The notes: generated by a model not told the origin, from the sequence alone. Shown: positions 44,774-54,348, counted from the first letter of the stretch. The stretch: DNA of 64,000 nucleotides from Arthrobacter sp. 9AX (GCF_902506095.1 NZ_LR733293.1:540416-604415); one strand, 5' to 3'. Made by a program: numbers and translations.

Positions 44774-46360
44774 GTGGCACCCACAGAATCCACCGCCCCC
44801 CACCCAGGCTCCGCCGGACCGGAATCGCCGGCAGGCGCAACCGCAGCACCGGAAACCGCTGCCAGGATCACCATCGACCCGGCCTTCGCCGTGGGGCCTG
44901 TCCGCCGCCGCACCTTCGGGGCGTTCGTGGAGCACTTGGGTCGCTGCGTCTACACCGGCATCTTCGAGCCGGAGCACCCGACGGCGGACGAGGACGGGTT
45001 CCGCGGCGACGTGCTGGAGCTGACCCGCGAACTTGGGGTTTCCACAGTCCGCTACCCCGGCGGCAACTTCGTTTCGGGCTACCGGTGGGAAGACGGGGTT
45101 GGCCCCACGGACCAGCGCCCGGTCCGGCTTGACCTGGCCTGGCACTCCACCGACCCCAACCTGGTGGGTGTTGACGAGTTCGCCAAGTGGTCCGTGAAGG
45201 CGGGCGTCGAACCCATGATGGCCGTGAACCTCGGCACACGGGGCATCCAGGAGGCATTGGACCTGCTGGAGTACTGCAACATTGACGGCGGAACCGCCTT
45301 GTCGGACCAGCGAAGGTCCAACGGTGCGGAGAACGGCTACGGCATCAAAATGTGGTGCCTGGGCAACGAGATGGACGGGCCCTGGCAGATCGGGCACAAG
45401 AACGCCCTCGAGTACGGCCGCCTCGCTGCCGATACCGCCCGCGGCATGCGCATGGTGGAGCCCGACCTGGAGCTGGTGGCCTGCGGCAGCTCCGGGCCCA
45501 CCATGGACACGTTCGGCGAATGGGAGCGCGTGGTCCTGTCCGAAACCTACGAGCTGGTGGACCTGATCTCTGCACACCAGTACTTCGAGGACTTCGGCGA
45601 CCTGCAGGAGCACCTCGCTGCCGGGCACAAGATGGAAACCTTTATCAAGGACATCGTCAGCCACATCGACCACGTGAAGTCGGTGAAGAAATCCACCAAA
45701 CAGGTCAACATCTCCTTCGACGAGTGGAACGTCTGGCACATGAGCCGCGACGCCTCCAGGGCACCGTCCGGCAAGGACTGGCCGGTGGCCCCCGTCCTGC
45801 TGGAGGACACCTACACAGTGGCGGACGCCGTCGTCGTCGGTGATCTCCTGGTGACCCTGCTCAAGAACACTGACCGCGTGCACTCAGCCAGCCTGGCCCA
45901 GCTGGTCAACGTGATCGCCCCCATCATGACCGAGCCGGGAGGCCGCTCCTGGAAGCAGACCACGTTCCACCCGTTTGCACTCACTTCCCGGCACGCGTCC
46001 GGCACAGTGCTGCAGCTCGCCGTCGAATCCCCGCGGGTCAGCGGCGGCAAGACGGCCGATTTTGCCGCCGTGTCCGCCGTCGCGACCTTTGACGCAGAGA
46101 AGGGCGAGGCTGTGGTGTTCGCTGTCAACCGCTCGGCCACGGACACGCTGGGCCTGGACGCGGTGCTGTCCGGCCTGGGCGACGTGCGCGTGGTGGAGGC
46201 CCTCACCTACGCCAACAAGGACCCGTACTGGCAGGCCACGGCGGATGATTCCACATCCGTCCTGCCGGCCGATAACGTCTCGGTCAAGGCCGGCGGCGGC
46301 CGCCTCACCGCCCAGCTCCCTGCGGTGTCCTGGTCCATGATCCGGCTGGCCGTCAACTGA
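44774..46360 (+). CDS. Alpha-L-arabinofuranosidase (GH51)
   Basis: Releases arabinose from arabinan/arabinoxylan oligosaccharides, feeding araBDA. The protein of 528 residues lacks a signal peptide, so it acts on imported oligomers. It has RTFGAFVEHLGRCVYTGI at the start of the barrel, the acid/base glutamate in KMWCLGNEMDGPWQIGH (near 195), the nucleophile glutamate in ISFDEWNVWH (near 320) and a C-terminal beta-sandwich. The start is GTG 44774 after CAGGAACGAGGA. It is monocistronic with its own operator. Confidence 0.95.
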   Translation: MAPTESTAPHPGSAGPESPAGATAAPETAARITIDPAFAVGPVRRRTFGAFVEHLGRCVYTGIFEPEHPTADEDGFRGDVLELTRELGVSTVRYPGGNFVSGYRWEDGVGPTDQRPVRLDLAWHSTDPNLVGVDEFAKWSVKAGVEPMMAVNLGTRGIQEALDLLEYCNIDGGTALSDQRRSNGAENGYGIKMWCLGNEMDGPWQIGHKNALEYGRLAADTARGMRMVEPDLELVACGSSGPTMDTFGEWERVVLSETYELVDLISAHQYFEDFGDLQEHLAAGHKMETFIKDIVSHIDHVKSVKKSTKQVNISFDEWNVWHMSRDASRAPSGKDWPVAPVLLEDTYTVADAVVVGDLLVTLLKNTDRVHSASLAQLVNVIAPIMTEPGGRSWKQTTFHPFALTSRHASGTVLQLAVESPRVSGGKTADFAAVSAVATFDAEKGEAVVFAVNRSATDTLGLDAVLSGLGDVRVVEALTYANKDPYWQATADDSTSVLPADNVSVKAGGGRLTAQLPAVSWSMIRLAVN

Positions 46361-46371
46361 ATCCCCTCAGG

Positions 46372-46429
46372 GTTCTTGTCCGGGTACGCAGTTTCCCGGC
46401 CCGGCAGCACTGCATACCTGGACAAGAAC
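46372..46429. repeat. Dispersed inverted repeat, copy 3
   Basis: Arms 46372-46392 (GTTCTTGTCCGGGTACGC..) and 46409-46429 pair over 21 positions with two mismatches, 16-nt loop. Relative to copy 1, TTTTTG/CAAAAA became TTCTTG/CAAGAA in both arms, i.e. paired changes. It lies between two genes on the same strand, directly after the GH51 stop. Confidence 0.88.
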
Positions 46430-46486
46430 TCAAGGGGGCGGGGAACGGCATGACGGCGGCGGCCCTCCTCTGGGAGGATGGACGGC

Positions 46487-47068
46487 ATGGAACTGCACAT
46501 CACAGGGGATCCCGCCGCGGACAAGTTGCTGACTGAGGACGCCTTTGCGCTGCTGACGGGCATGCTGCTGGACCAGCAGGTGACCATGGAATCGGCGTTC
46601 GCGGGCCCGGAAAAAATCAGGACCAGGATCGGGTCCATCGCGCCTGAGGCCATCGCGTCCCAGGAACCGCAGGCCTTCGTGGAGATGTTCAAGGAACGCC
46701 CCGCTGTGCACCGGTTCCCCGGCTCCATGGCGGCGCGGGTCCAGGCACTCGCAGAAGCGGTGCAGAACGAATGGGACGGCGATGCCACGGCGATCTGGAC
46801 CAAGGGCAACCCAGACGGCGCCGAGGTCCTGAGCCGCCTCAAGGCATTGCCCGGCTTCGGCGAGCAGAAGGCCAGGATCTTCCTTGCCCTGCTGGGCAAG
46901 CAGCGTGGCCTGCAGGCGCCGGGCTGGCGGGAGGCTGCGGGGCACTACGGCGAGGAGGGCTCTTACCTCTCGGTCGCGGACATCGTTGATCCCGAGTCCT
47001 TGGTGAAGGTCCGCGCCAGCAAGCAGGCGGCAAAGGCGGCTGCGAAGGCGGCCAAGGCGAAGGACTGA
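46487..47068 (+). CDS. HhH-GPD-type base-excision repair protein
   Basis: Small glycosylase-like protein of 193 residues of a type common in actinobacteria. It has LLTGMLLDQQVTMESAF (substrate helix, near 20-36) and the helix-hairpin-helix LSRLKALPGFGEQKARIFLA (about 115-134). The VDTHV-type segment with the catalytic Asp that normally follows is not recognisable, so activity is uncertain. The C-terminus is an Ala/Lys-rich tail (KQAAKAAAKAAKAKD) that may bind DNA. The GGGAGG at 46472-46477 favours ATG 46487 over ATG 46478. Confidence 0.85.
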   Translation: MELHITGDPAADKLLTEDAFALLTGMLLDQQVTMESAFAGPEKIRTRIGSIAPEAIASQEPQAFVEMFKERPAVHRFPGSMAARVQALAEAVQNEWDGDATAIWTKGNPDGAEVLSRLKALPGFGEQKARIFLALLGKQRGLQAPGWREAAGHYGEEGSYLSVADIVDPESLVKVRASKQAAKAAAKAAKAKD

Positions 47069-47123
47069 CGGGGCTGCTCCTGCCTGGCGGCCGACGGCGG
47101 GTTCCCGCCTGTGCGGCATCTTC

Positions 47124-47135
47124 TGCAACGATGTA
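47124..47135 (+). promoter_or_regulatory. Candidate autoregulatory operator of the second LacI gene
   Basis: TGCAACGATGTA, 37 bp before the LacI start, matches the operator-like TATAACGTTGTA at the arabinofuranosidase promoter at 9 of 12 positions, sharing AACG and TGTA. This suggests one regulator for both. Confidence 0.4.
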
Positions 47136-47171
47136 TCGCAGGAACAGGCGGAACCACAAGAAGGAGCCACG

Positions 47172-48176
47172 ATGGCGGTCACCATGAATGACGTTGCGCG
47201 GGCGGCCGGTGTGTCGTTGAAGACGGTCTCCAACGTGCTCAACGACTACGAGTTCATCCGCCCTGCCACCAAGCAGCGGGTCCAGGACGCCATCGCCGAG
47301 CTGGGCTACGAGGCCAACCTGACCGCCCGCAGCCTCCGCTCCGGCAAGACCCGCATGCTGGGCCTGGTCCTGTCCGACCTCTCCGCCCCCTACTACGCCG
47401 AACTGGCATCGAGGTTGATGAAAGCCGCGTCGCAGCGCGGGTACCGGGTTCTCGTGGAGCAGTCCGACGCCGTGGCGGACGTGGAAGTGAACGCCCTGCA
47501 GGGTCCGTTCCGGCAGCTCACTGACGGCCTGCTGTTCACCCCTTTGGTCATGGAGGCGGACGAGATTGCCGCCCGCCTGGGCAAGAAACCGCTCGTGATG
47601 CTCGGCGAGCACATCCTCGATCCCCGGTTCGACCTGGTCACCATGAAGAACGAGGAAGCGGCCGCGACCCTCACCACCCACCTGGTGGCGGACGGCCGCC
47701 GTCGGATCGCCGTCATCGGTGCGCACCCGGAGGAATCCGGCGGCACTGCCGGGCTTCGCCTCAACGGCTACCGGCGTGCGCTGGAGAAAGCCGGCATTCC
47801 CTTCGATCCGGCACTGATTGCGCCGTGCGAGTGGCGCCGCGACGGGGGAGCGGCGGCAGTGGCAGGGCTGCTGGACCGCGGCGTCGAATTCGATGCGGCG
47901 TTCGGGCTGAATGATGCCCTGGCCCTCGGCGCCATGCACGAACTGCTCATCCGAGGTTTCAAGGTTCCGGAGCAGGTGGCCGTCGCCGGCTTTGACGACA
48001 TCGACGAAGCCCGGTTTGCCTCGCCCTCCCTGACCACTGTTTCCCCCGGCATGGCAGAGATCGCCGACCGCTCCATCGCGCTGCTGATCGACCGGATCGA
48101 AGGCCAGGAAACGGCGGACCAGGGCGTGCACGTGGAGGCCGGGTTCCAGCTGCAGGTGCGCGAATCCGCGCCCTAG
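47172..48176 (+). CDS. LacI-family transcriptional regulator
   Basis: Repressor of 334 residues with helix-turn-helix TMNDVARAAGVSLKTVSNVL and hinge SLRSGKT, then an effector domain (about 62-334) including the ligand-type motifs SDLSAPYYAELASRLMKAA and FGLNDALALGAMHELL. Its recognition helix (SLKTVSNVLN) differs from that of the 37110 protein (SHQTVSRVVN), so the two should read different operators. AAGGAG precedes the ATG. Position downstream of GH51 and a shared operator-like sequence suggest control of arabinoside use. Confidence 0.92.
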   Translation: MAVTMNDVARAAGVSLKTVSNVLNDYEFIRPATKQRVQDAIAELGYEANLTARSLRSGKTRMLGLVLSDLSAPYYAELASRLMKAASQRGYRVLVEQSDAVADVEVNALQGPFRQLTDGLLFTPLVMEADEIAARLGKKPLVMLGEHILDPRFDLVTMKNEEAAATLTTHLVADGRRRIAVIGAHPEESGGTAGLRLNGYRRALEKAGIPFDPALIAPCEWRRDGGAAAVAGLLDRGVEFDAAFGLNDALALGAMHELLIRGFKVPEQVAVAGFDDIDEARFASPSLTTVSPGMAEIADRSIALLIDRIEGQETADQGVHVEAGFQLQVRESAP

Positions 48177-48278
48177 GCTTCCGCCACCCGCTGCCGCCGG
48201 GGTTGCGTGCGCAGGGTTTCGCGGGTCCGCATGCAGGGTACGTTGCCGGAACCGGCTCCACGAGGAAAGGTCCGTTGG

Positions 48279-48836
48279 ATGATTGCCCTTCTTGTTATCG
48301 ACATGCAGAACGCCTACTTCGAGGCACCCGAACTGGCGGCGCAGCAGGAGAAGCTGGTGGGGTCCTGCAACACGTTGCTTGAGGCTTTCAAGTCCAGCGG
48401 GCACAAAGCGCTGATGGTGGGCACGGAGCACGAGCGGGACAAGTCCACCTGGACGTTGAACATGCTTGACGACGACCAAGGATTTATCTTCCGGGGCAGC
48501 AGGCAGGCGGAGGCTGTGCCCGGGCTGGCCATCGACGGACTGCCCCAGTTGAACAAGACCCGGGACAGCGCCTTTGTGGGCACCAACCTGCTCTCCCGCC
48601 TCCGCAACTGGGGCGCCGACGAAGTGGTGCTCGCCGGCGTCTCCACGCACAACTGCATTGCCCAGACCGGCGCCGACGCCTTCGCGCACAACGTCCGGGT
48701 CACGTATGCGAGGGAAGCCATGGCGTCCGAGGACAGCCAGGATGCCGCGGACATGCTGCGCATCCTGTCCACCACCTACCGCCAGCCCGTCCAGTCCACC
48801 GAAGAGATCCTCGCCCGCCTCACCGCCGCCCAGTAG
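48279..48836 (+). CDS. Isochorismatase-like cysteine hydrolase
   Basis: Hydrolase of the isochorismatase/nicotinamidase fold, 185 residues, probably acting on an amide; substrate unknown. The Asp-Lys-Cys triad is recognisable: LLVIDMQNAYF (Asp8), LNKTRDSAFVGT (Lys near 90) and GVSTHNCIAQTGADAF (Cys near 126). ATG 48279 has GAGGAAAGG upstream; the longer frame is not conserved-looking. It follows LacI by about 100 bp on the same strand. Confidence 0.9.
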   Translation: MIALLVIDMQNAYFEAPELAAQQEKLVGSCNTLLEAFKSSGHKALMVGTEHERDKSTWTLNMLDDDQGFIFRGSRQAEAVPGLAIDGLPQLNKTRDSAFVGTNLLSRLRNWGADEVVLAGVSTHNCIAQTGADAFAHNVRVTYAREAMASEDSQDAADMLRILSTTYRQPVQSTEEILARLTAAQ

Positions 48837-48861
48837 GCCAACCGGCCCCTCCAGGCCCTCG

Positions 48862-48961
48862 CCGCTGAGCCTCCCCACCTTCAAGGTGGGACGACGGCGT
48901 GTCCCGGCGAACCGCCGTCGTCCCCGCCTCCCGGGGGACAAGAGCTGGGGAGATTCAGCGG
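48862..48961. repeat. Large palindromic element upstream of ureA
   Basis: Outer stem of 7+7 bp with a 2x2 internal loop (48862-48868 with 48955-48961; 48871-48877 CTCCCCA with 48946-48952 TGGGGAG). It encloses a perfect 12-bp stem GGGACGACGGCG/CGCCGTCGTCCC (48888-48899 with 48913-48924) with a 13-nt loop. An alternative CCCACC-TTCA-AGGTGGG hairpin competes with the outer stem. It lies upstream of the likely ureA promoter. It could be a terminator, a repeat relic or a structured RNA. Confidence 0.7.
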
Positions 48962-49041
48962 GCAGTCGAAAACCCGGCCCGGAACCCGGGGCGGAGAGCA
49001 GGCCATGACCCCGCCGAAACGTGCCTGAAACGTCCGCAACC

Positions 49042-49047
49042 TATTCT
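49042..49047 (+). promoter_or_regulatory. Candidate -10 of the urease operon
   Basis: TATTCT about 40 nt before the ureA ATG, with a GAAGGGA ribosome-binding site (49074-49080) after it. The -35 is weak, which suggests an activator. Confidence 0.4.
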
Positions 49048-49085
49048 GGGTCCCACGCCGTCCGCTGGCCGTTGAAGGGACCCTT

Positions 49086-49388
49086 ATGCATCTGATGCCA
49101 CGTGAGCAGGAAAAGCTCATGATTGTGGTGGCCGCCGATCTGGCCCGCCGCCGCCAGGCCCGTGGACTCAAGCTCAACTACCCCGAAGCCGTGGCCATCA
49201 TCAGCTACGAACTGATCGAGGGTGCCCGCGACGGCCGCAGCGTGGCCGAACTCATGAGCTATGGCACCACCGTGCTGAACAGGGAAGACGTTATGGAGGG
49301 CGTGCCCGAAATGATCCACGACGTCCAGATCGAGGCAACCTTTCCCGACGGCACCAAGCTCGTCACCGTCCATGATCCCATCCGCTGA
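49086..49388 (+). CDS. ureA: Urease gamma subunit
   Basis: Small structural subunit of urease, 100 residues, full length for the family. It begins [20 protein letters not shown] and contains the conserved [20 protein letters not shown] and [12 protein letters not shown]. First gene of ureABCEFGD, with a clear Shine-Dalgarno; ureB follows after 11 bp. Confidence 0.97.
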   Translation: MHLMPREQEKLMIVVAADLARRRQARGLKLNYPEAVAIISYELIEGARDGRSVAELMSYGTTVLNREDVMEGVPEMIHDVQIEATFPDGTKLVTVHDPIR

Positions 49389-49399
49389 AGGGGCCCGCC

Positions 49400-49734
49400 A
49401 TGATTCCCGGAGAATACATCCTGCGCCCCGAACCCGTGATGGCCAACGCCGGACGGGAGGCGGTCGACGTGGTCGTCACCAACACCGGCGACCGGCCCGT
49501 CCAGGTGGGCTCACATTTCCACTTCGCCGAGGCCAACGCGGCGCTCACCTTTGACCGGGATGCGGCGCATGGGCGCAGGCTGGACATTCCCGCCGGGACA
49601 GCGGCGCGGTTCGAACCGGGGGACTCCCGGAACGTGCGGCTGATCGAAATCGCCGGCAGCCGCGAGGTGTACGGCCTGAGTAACGCGGTCAATGGAAAGC
49701 TCGACGGCGGCACCCGCCTGGAAGGGGACAGCAA

Positions 49735-49738
<4 letters not shown>
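49400..49738 (+). CDS. ureB: Urease beta subunit
   Basis: Structural subunit of 112 residues, with [13 protein letters not shown], the [14 protein letters not shown] core and [17 protein letters not shown], all characteristic. It is separate from ureA, as in most bacteria. Its stop overlaps the ureC start (ATGA). Confidence 0.97.
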
Positions 49739-51465
<1,727 letters not shown>

Positions 51466-51476
51466 GAGCTCCTTTC

Positions 51477-51962
51477 GTGATCATCGAAAAAATCCTCGGC
51501 AACCTGCACGAACTGCCCACGACCGACCTCGCCGCCTACGCCAGCCTGCACCAGGAAAAAGTGGTCCTCCCCAGCGCTCAACTGGTCAAACGGATCCAGC
51601 GCGCCACCACCGACCACGGCAAGGAAATCGGCATCCGGCTCCCCTCCGGCTCGGGCGACCTGCGCGACGGCGACATCCTCCACGTCGAAGAAACCAACAT
51701 GATCGTGGTCTCCGTGCTCCCCACCGACGTCCTGGTCATCGCACCGCGGTCGGTGTACGAGATGGGCGTGGTTGCCCACTCGCTCGGCAACCGGCACCTT
51801 CAGGCACAGTTCTTCGACGGCGACAGCGAGTACGGGGCCGACGTCATGGTGTGCGCGTACGACCACACCGTCGAGGACTACCTCCAACACACTGCCGTGC
51901 CCTACTTGCGCCAGGAACGCGTTATGCCTGTGCCTTTCCGCCATGCTGAGCACTCGCACTAG
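51477..51962 (+). CDS. ureE: Urease accessory protein UreE (nickel metallochaperone)
   Basis: Delivers nickel to the UreFGD-urease complex. The protein of 161 residues has an N-terminal peptide-binding domain (1-75) and the C-terminal nickel-binding domain with GNRHLQAQFF and the HTVEDYL helix. The C-terminal tail is only FRHAEHSH, so it lacks the long poly-His store seen in some species. Its last 20 nt overlap the annotated ureF start. Confidence 0.93.
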   Translation: MIIEKILGNLHELPTTDLAAYASLHQEKVVLPSAQLVKRIQRATTDHGKEIGIRLPSGSGDLRDGDILHVEETNMIVVSVLPTDVLVIAPRSVYEMGVVAHSLGNRHLQAQFFDGDSEYGADVMVCAYDHTVEDYLQHTAVPYLRQERVMPVPFRHAEHSH

Positions 51963-52728
51963 TTCCAGCGTCACCTTGGGTACGGCGGCGGGTGAAGGGG
52001 GCTGTGCCCGCTTCGCGGTGCCCACCACACCGCAGCCCCCTTCACCCGCCACCGCCGGGGCCGGCAATTACCAGCTTGCTTTGCAGCAGTTGGTCGATTC
52101 CGCTTTGCCGACAGGGGCTTTTGCCCACTCCCTTGGCTTTGAGACCTATGTCGACGCCGGTGTGGTCGCTGATGAGGCTGGTTTTGGGACTTGGTTGTCC
52201 GCGTTCATCTCGCAGTCGCTGACTTATTCCGATGGGCTGGCCATCCGGTTCTTTTATGAGGGCGTTGATCTTGAGGAGCTGGATTCTCTTCTCTCTGCTT
52301 CGCTGTTGCCCCGGCAGGTTCGGGAAGCCAGCCTTAAGATGGGCGGCCGGCTGCTTGAGATCGGGGCTGAGGTTTTTCCCTCGTCGGCGCTGGAACTGTA
52401 CCGGGACCTGGTGACCCGCGGGCAGGCCGCCGGTCACCAGCCGTTGGCGTTCGCCGTCGTCGCCCGTTCACTCGGAGTGCCGCTGCAGGAAGCACTCGCC
52501 GCCTACCTTTTCGCAACCGCCACCTCCCTGACGCAGAACGCCGTCCGCGCCATCCCGCTCGGCCAGAACGCCGGCCAGCGGCTGCTGAGGCAGGCGGCCG
52601 ACGGCGTTGCTGCCGTCGTCGAACAGATCCCGCACCTGACGCCGGACGACCTGGGCGCTGTGAGCCCCGGACTGGAAATCTCCCAAATGCGGCACGAACG
52701 CCAACGTGCCCGGATGTTCATGAGCTAG
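51943..52728 (+). CDS. ureF: Urease accessory protein UreF
   Basis: GTPase-regulating accessory protein of the nickel-insertion complex, 261 residues with this start. The conserved UreF begins around residue 42 ([20 protein letters not shown]) and runs to the C-terminal [21 protein letters not shown]. The first 41 residues are not UreF-like and are encoded partly by an 18-bp inverted repeat (51987-52050). Other in-frame starts are TTG 51976, GTG 52018 (inside the repeat loop) and TTG 52081. The stretch 52060-52390 uses many T-ending codons, unlike ureC and ureE. Confidence 0.88.
   Translation: MLSTRTSSSVTLGTAAGEGGCARFAVPTTPQPPSPATAGAGNYQLALQQLVDSALPTGAFAHSLGFETYVDAGVVADEAGFGTWLSAFISQSLTYSDGLAIRFFYEGVDLEELDSLLSASLLPRQVREASLKMGGRLLEIGAEVFPSSALELYRDLVTRGQAAGHQPLAFAVVARSLGVPLQEALAAYLFATATSLTQNAVRAIPLGQNAGQRLLRQAADGVAAVVEQIPHLTPDDLGAVSPGLEISQMRHERQRARMFMS
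51987..52050 (-). repeat. Palindromic element, copy F, at the ureE/ureF junction
   Basis: Perfect 18-bp arms GGCGGGTGAAGGGGGCTG (51987-52004) and its complement (52033-52050) flank a 28-nt core (52005-52032). Read on the minus strand the core holds a CCGC-GAA-GCGG hairpin after GGTGTGGTGGGCA. It is 25/28 identical to the core of the element at 53415-53493, but in the opposite orientation. Confidence 0.9.
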
Positions 52729-52753
52729 CAGTGCTTTTTACCCAGGAGGAAAA

Positions 52754-53371
52754 ATGAGCGAACCCATCAAAATCGGCATCGGCGGACCCGTCGGAGCAGG
52801 CAAGACCCAGCTCGTGGAGCGGCTCACCCGGCACATGAGCGGCGACATCTCCATGGCCGCCATCACCAACGACATCTACACCATCGAAGACGCCAAAATC
52901 CTCGCCGCCAACGGCATCCTCCCCGAAGACCGGATCATCGGCGTCGAAACCGGCGGCTGCCCGCACACCGCCATCCGCGAAGACACCTCCATGAACACCG
53001 CCGCCATCGAGGAACTCAAAGCCAGGCACCCCGACCTCCAGGTCATCTTCGTTGAATCCGGCGGCGACAACCTCTCCGCCACCTTCAGCCCCGAACTGGT
53101 CGACTTCTCCATCTACATCATCGATGTGGCCCAGGGCGAAAAAATCCCCCGTAAAGCCGGCCAGGGCATGATCAAGTCCGACCTCTTCATCATCAACAAA
53201 ACCGACCTCGCACCCCACGTCGGAGCAGACCTCGCAGTCATGGAAAAAGATTCCAAAGAGTTTAGAGGGGATAGGCCGTTCTGCTTTACCAACCTCAAAA
53301 CCGATGAGGGGTTGGACAAGGTTATTGATTGGATCCGGCACGACGTCTTGATGCTCGACTTGGCACAGTAG
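52754..53371 (+). CDS. ureG: Urease accessory GTPase UreG
   Basis: SIMIBI GTPase that drives nickel transfer to urease, 205 residues. It has the P-loop [15 protein letters not shown] (near 10), the nickel-binding Cys-Pro-His in [19 protein letters not shown] (near 65), [16 protein letters not shown] [15 protein letters not shown], and the guanine motif NKTD (near 148). The AGGAGG ribosome-binding site (52744-52749) is strong. The last 100 nt change to T/A-rich codons, in contrast to the strongly C-ending codons before. Confidence 0.97.
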   Translation: MSEPIKIGIGGPVGAGKTQLVERLTRHMSGDISMAAITNDIYTIEDAKILAANGILPEDRIIGVETGGCPHTAIREDTSMNTAAIEELKARHPDLQVIFVESGGDNLSATFSPELVDFSIYIIDVAQGEKIPRKAGQGMIKSDLFIINKTDLAPHVGADLAVMEKDSKEFRGDRPFCFTNLKTDEGLDKVIDWIRHDVLMLDLAQ

Positions 53372-53414
53372 ACATGGTGGCACTCGGGCTTACTCACGGT
53401 GACTTGCGCGCTGA

Positions 53415-53493
53415 GGCGGCGAGGCCGGATTTGGGGGCCGCGGCGTGGCGGGCACCGCGGAGCGGGCACGGCCCCACATCCGGCGAAGCCGCC
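53415..53493 (+). repeat. Palindromic element, copy D, at the ureG/ureD junction
   Basis: Arms 53415-53439 (GGCGGC..GCCGGAT..GGGGGCC) and 53470-53493 pair over about 20 positions with one 3x3 internal loop. The core 53441-53468 reads CGGCGTGGCGGGCA then CCGC-GGA-GCGG and GCA, and matches the reverse of the ureF element core at 25 of 28 positions. The three differences are transitions. Confidence 0.88.
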
Positions 53494-53517
53494 GGACCCA
53501 GCCACGGGCAGGCACCG

Positions 53518-54348
53518 ATGGGCGAGCTTGAGCTTGTGGTCGCCGAGCGTATGGGACGATCCTTCGCGGCGCACCAATTCCATCAGGGCGCTCTTCGGGT
53601 ACTTCGTCCTCATTACCTTGATGACTCCGGGCAGGTTTGTTATGTCGTAGTGAATCCTGGCGGGGCCTATCTTGGGGCGGATCTCTTTGTTCTCGATCTT
53701 GAAGTGGGGGATGGCGCTGACCTGTTGCTGACCACCCAGTCGGCAACGAAGGTCTACCGGACTCCCGGGTCCTTTGCTGAGCAGCAGATGACTGTCCGGC
53801 TGGGGGAGGACGCCCGGCTGGAGCTGGTGCCGGACCAGCTCATCGCCTACCGGGAGGCCAGCTACCGGCAACGGACGCACATTACTGTCCGGCCGTCGTC
53901 GAGCCTGGTGATGGCAGAAGTGGTCACGCCGGGCTGGTCACCCGACGGCGCGGCGTTCCGGTATAAGGAAGTGCGGCTGCGGAACGAGATCCACGTGGAA
54001 ACGGAGGAGGGTAGCCAGCTGCTGGCGCTGGACAACCTGCTCATCCGGCCGCCGTCGGGGGATGTCACCGGGCTGGGGTTCATGGAGGGGTACAGCCACC
54101 TCGGCTCGCTGATCGTGGTGGACCTGCGTGTGGACCAGGCGCTCGCCGACCACCTGCACGCCGCCACGTCGGGGCACCAGGCCCTGACCGGCATTTCCCT
54201 CACCCGCACGCTCGCCGGAACCACCGGGCTGGTCCTTCGGAGCCTGTCCAACAGCACCGGCGAACTGAACCGCCTGCTCGGCGCCTGCACAACCCTGCTG
54301 AGGAAGCGGTGGTACGGGCAGGAACCTTTGAACCTGAGGAAGCACTGA
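53518..54348 (+). CDS. ureD: Urease accessory protein UreD
   Basis: Scaffold that docks the UreF-UreG complex on urease, 276 residues from ATG 53518, whose product MGELELVVAERMGRSFAAHQ is a normal UreD beginning. The GADLFVLDLEVGDGADLLLTTQSATKVYRT motif segment and ERLAYREAS-like LIAYREASYRQ confirm it. The frame extends back to ATG 53374, 2 nt after ureG, which would add 48 Gly/Pro/Ala-rich residues encoded across the palindromic element. Both starts are possible. The stop overlaps the nickel permease start (TGATG). Confidence 0.88.
   Translation: MGELELVVAERMGRSFAAHQFHQGALRVLRPHYLDDSGQVCYVVVNPGGAYLGADLFVLDLEVGDGADLLLTTQSATKVYRTPGSFAEQQMTVRLGEDARLELVPDQLIAYREASYRQRTHITVRPSSSLVMAEVVTPGWSPDGAAFRYKEVRLRNEIHVETEEGSQLLALDNLLIRPPSGDVTGLGFMEGYSHLGSLIVVDLRVDQALADHLHAATSGHQALTGISLTRTLAGTTGLVLRSLSNSTGELNRLLGACTTLLRKRWYGQEPLNLRKH

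Noticed and set aside
48862..48961. Palindrome considered as part of a CRISPR array
   Set aside because: There is only one palindrome, with no regularly spaced repeats or cas genes in the window.
53329..53373. Start of ureD upstream of ATG 53374, inside ureG
   Set aside because: This would overlap the conserved end of UreG and has no ribosome-binding site.
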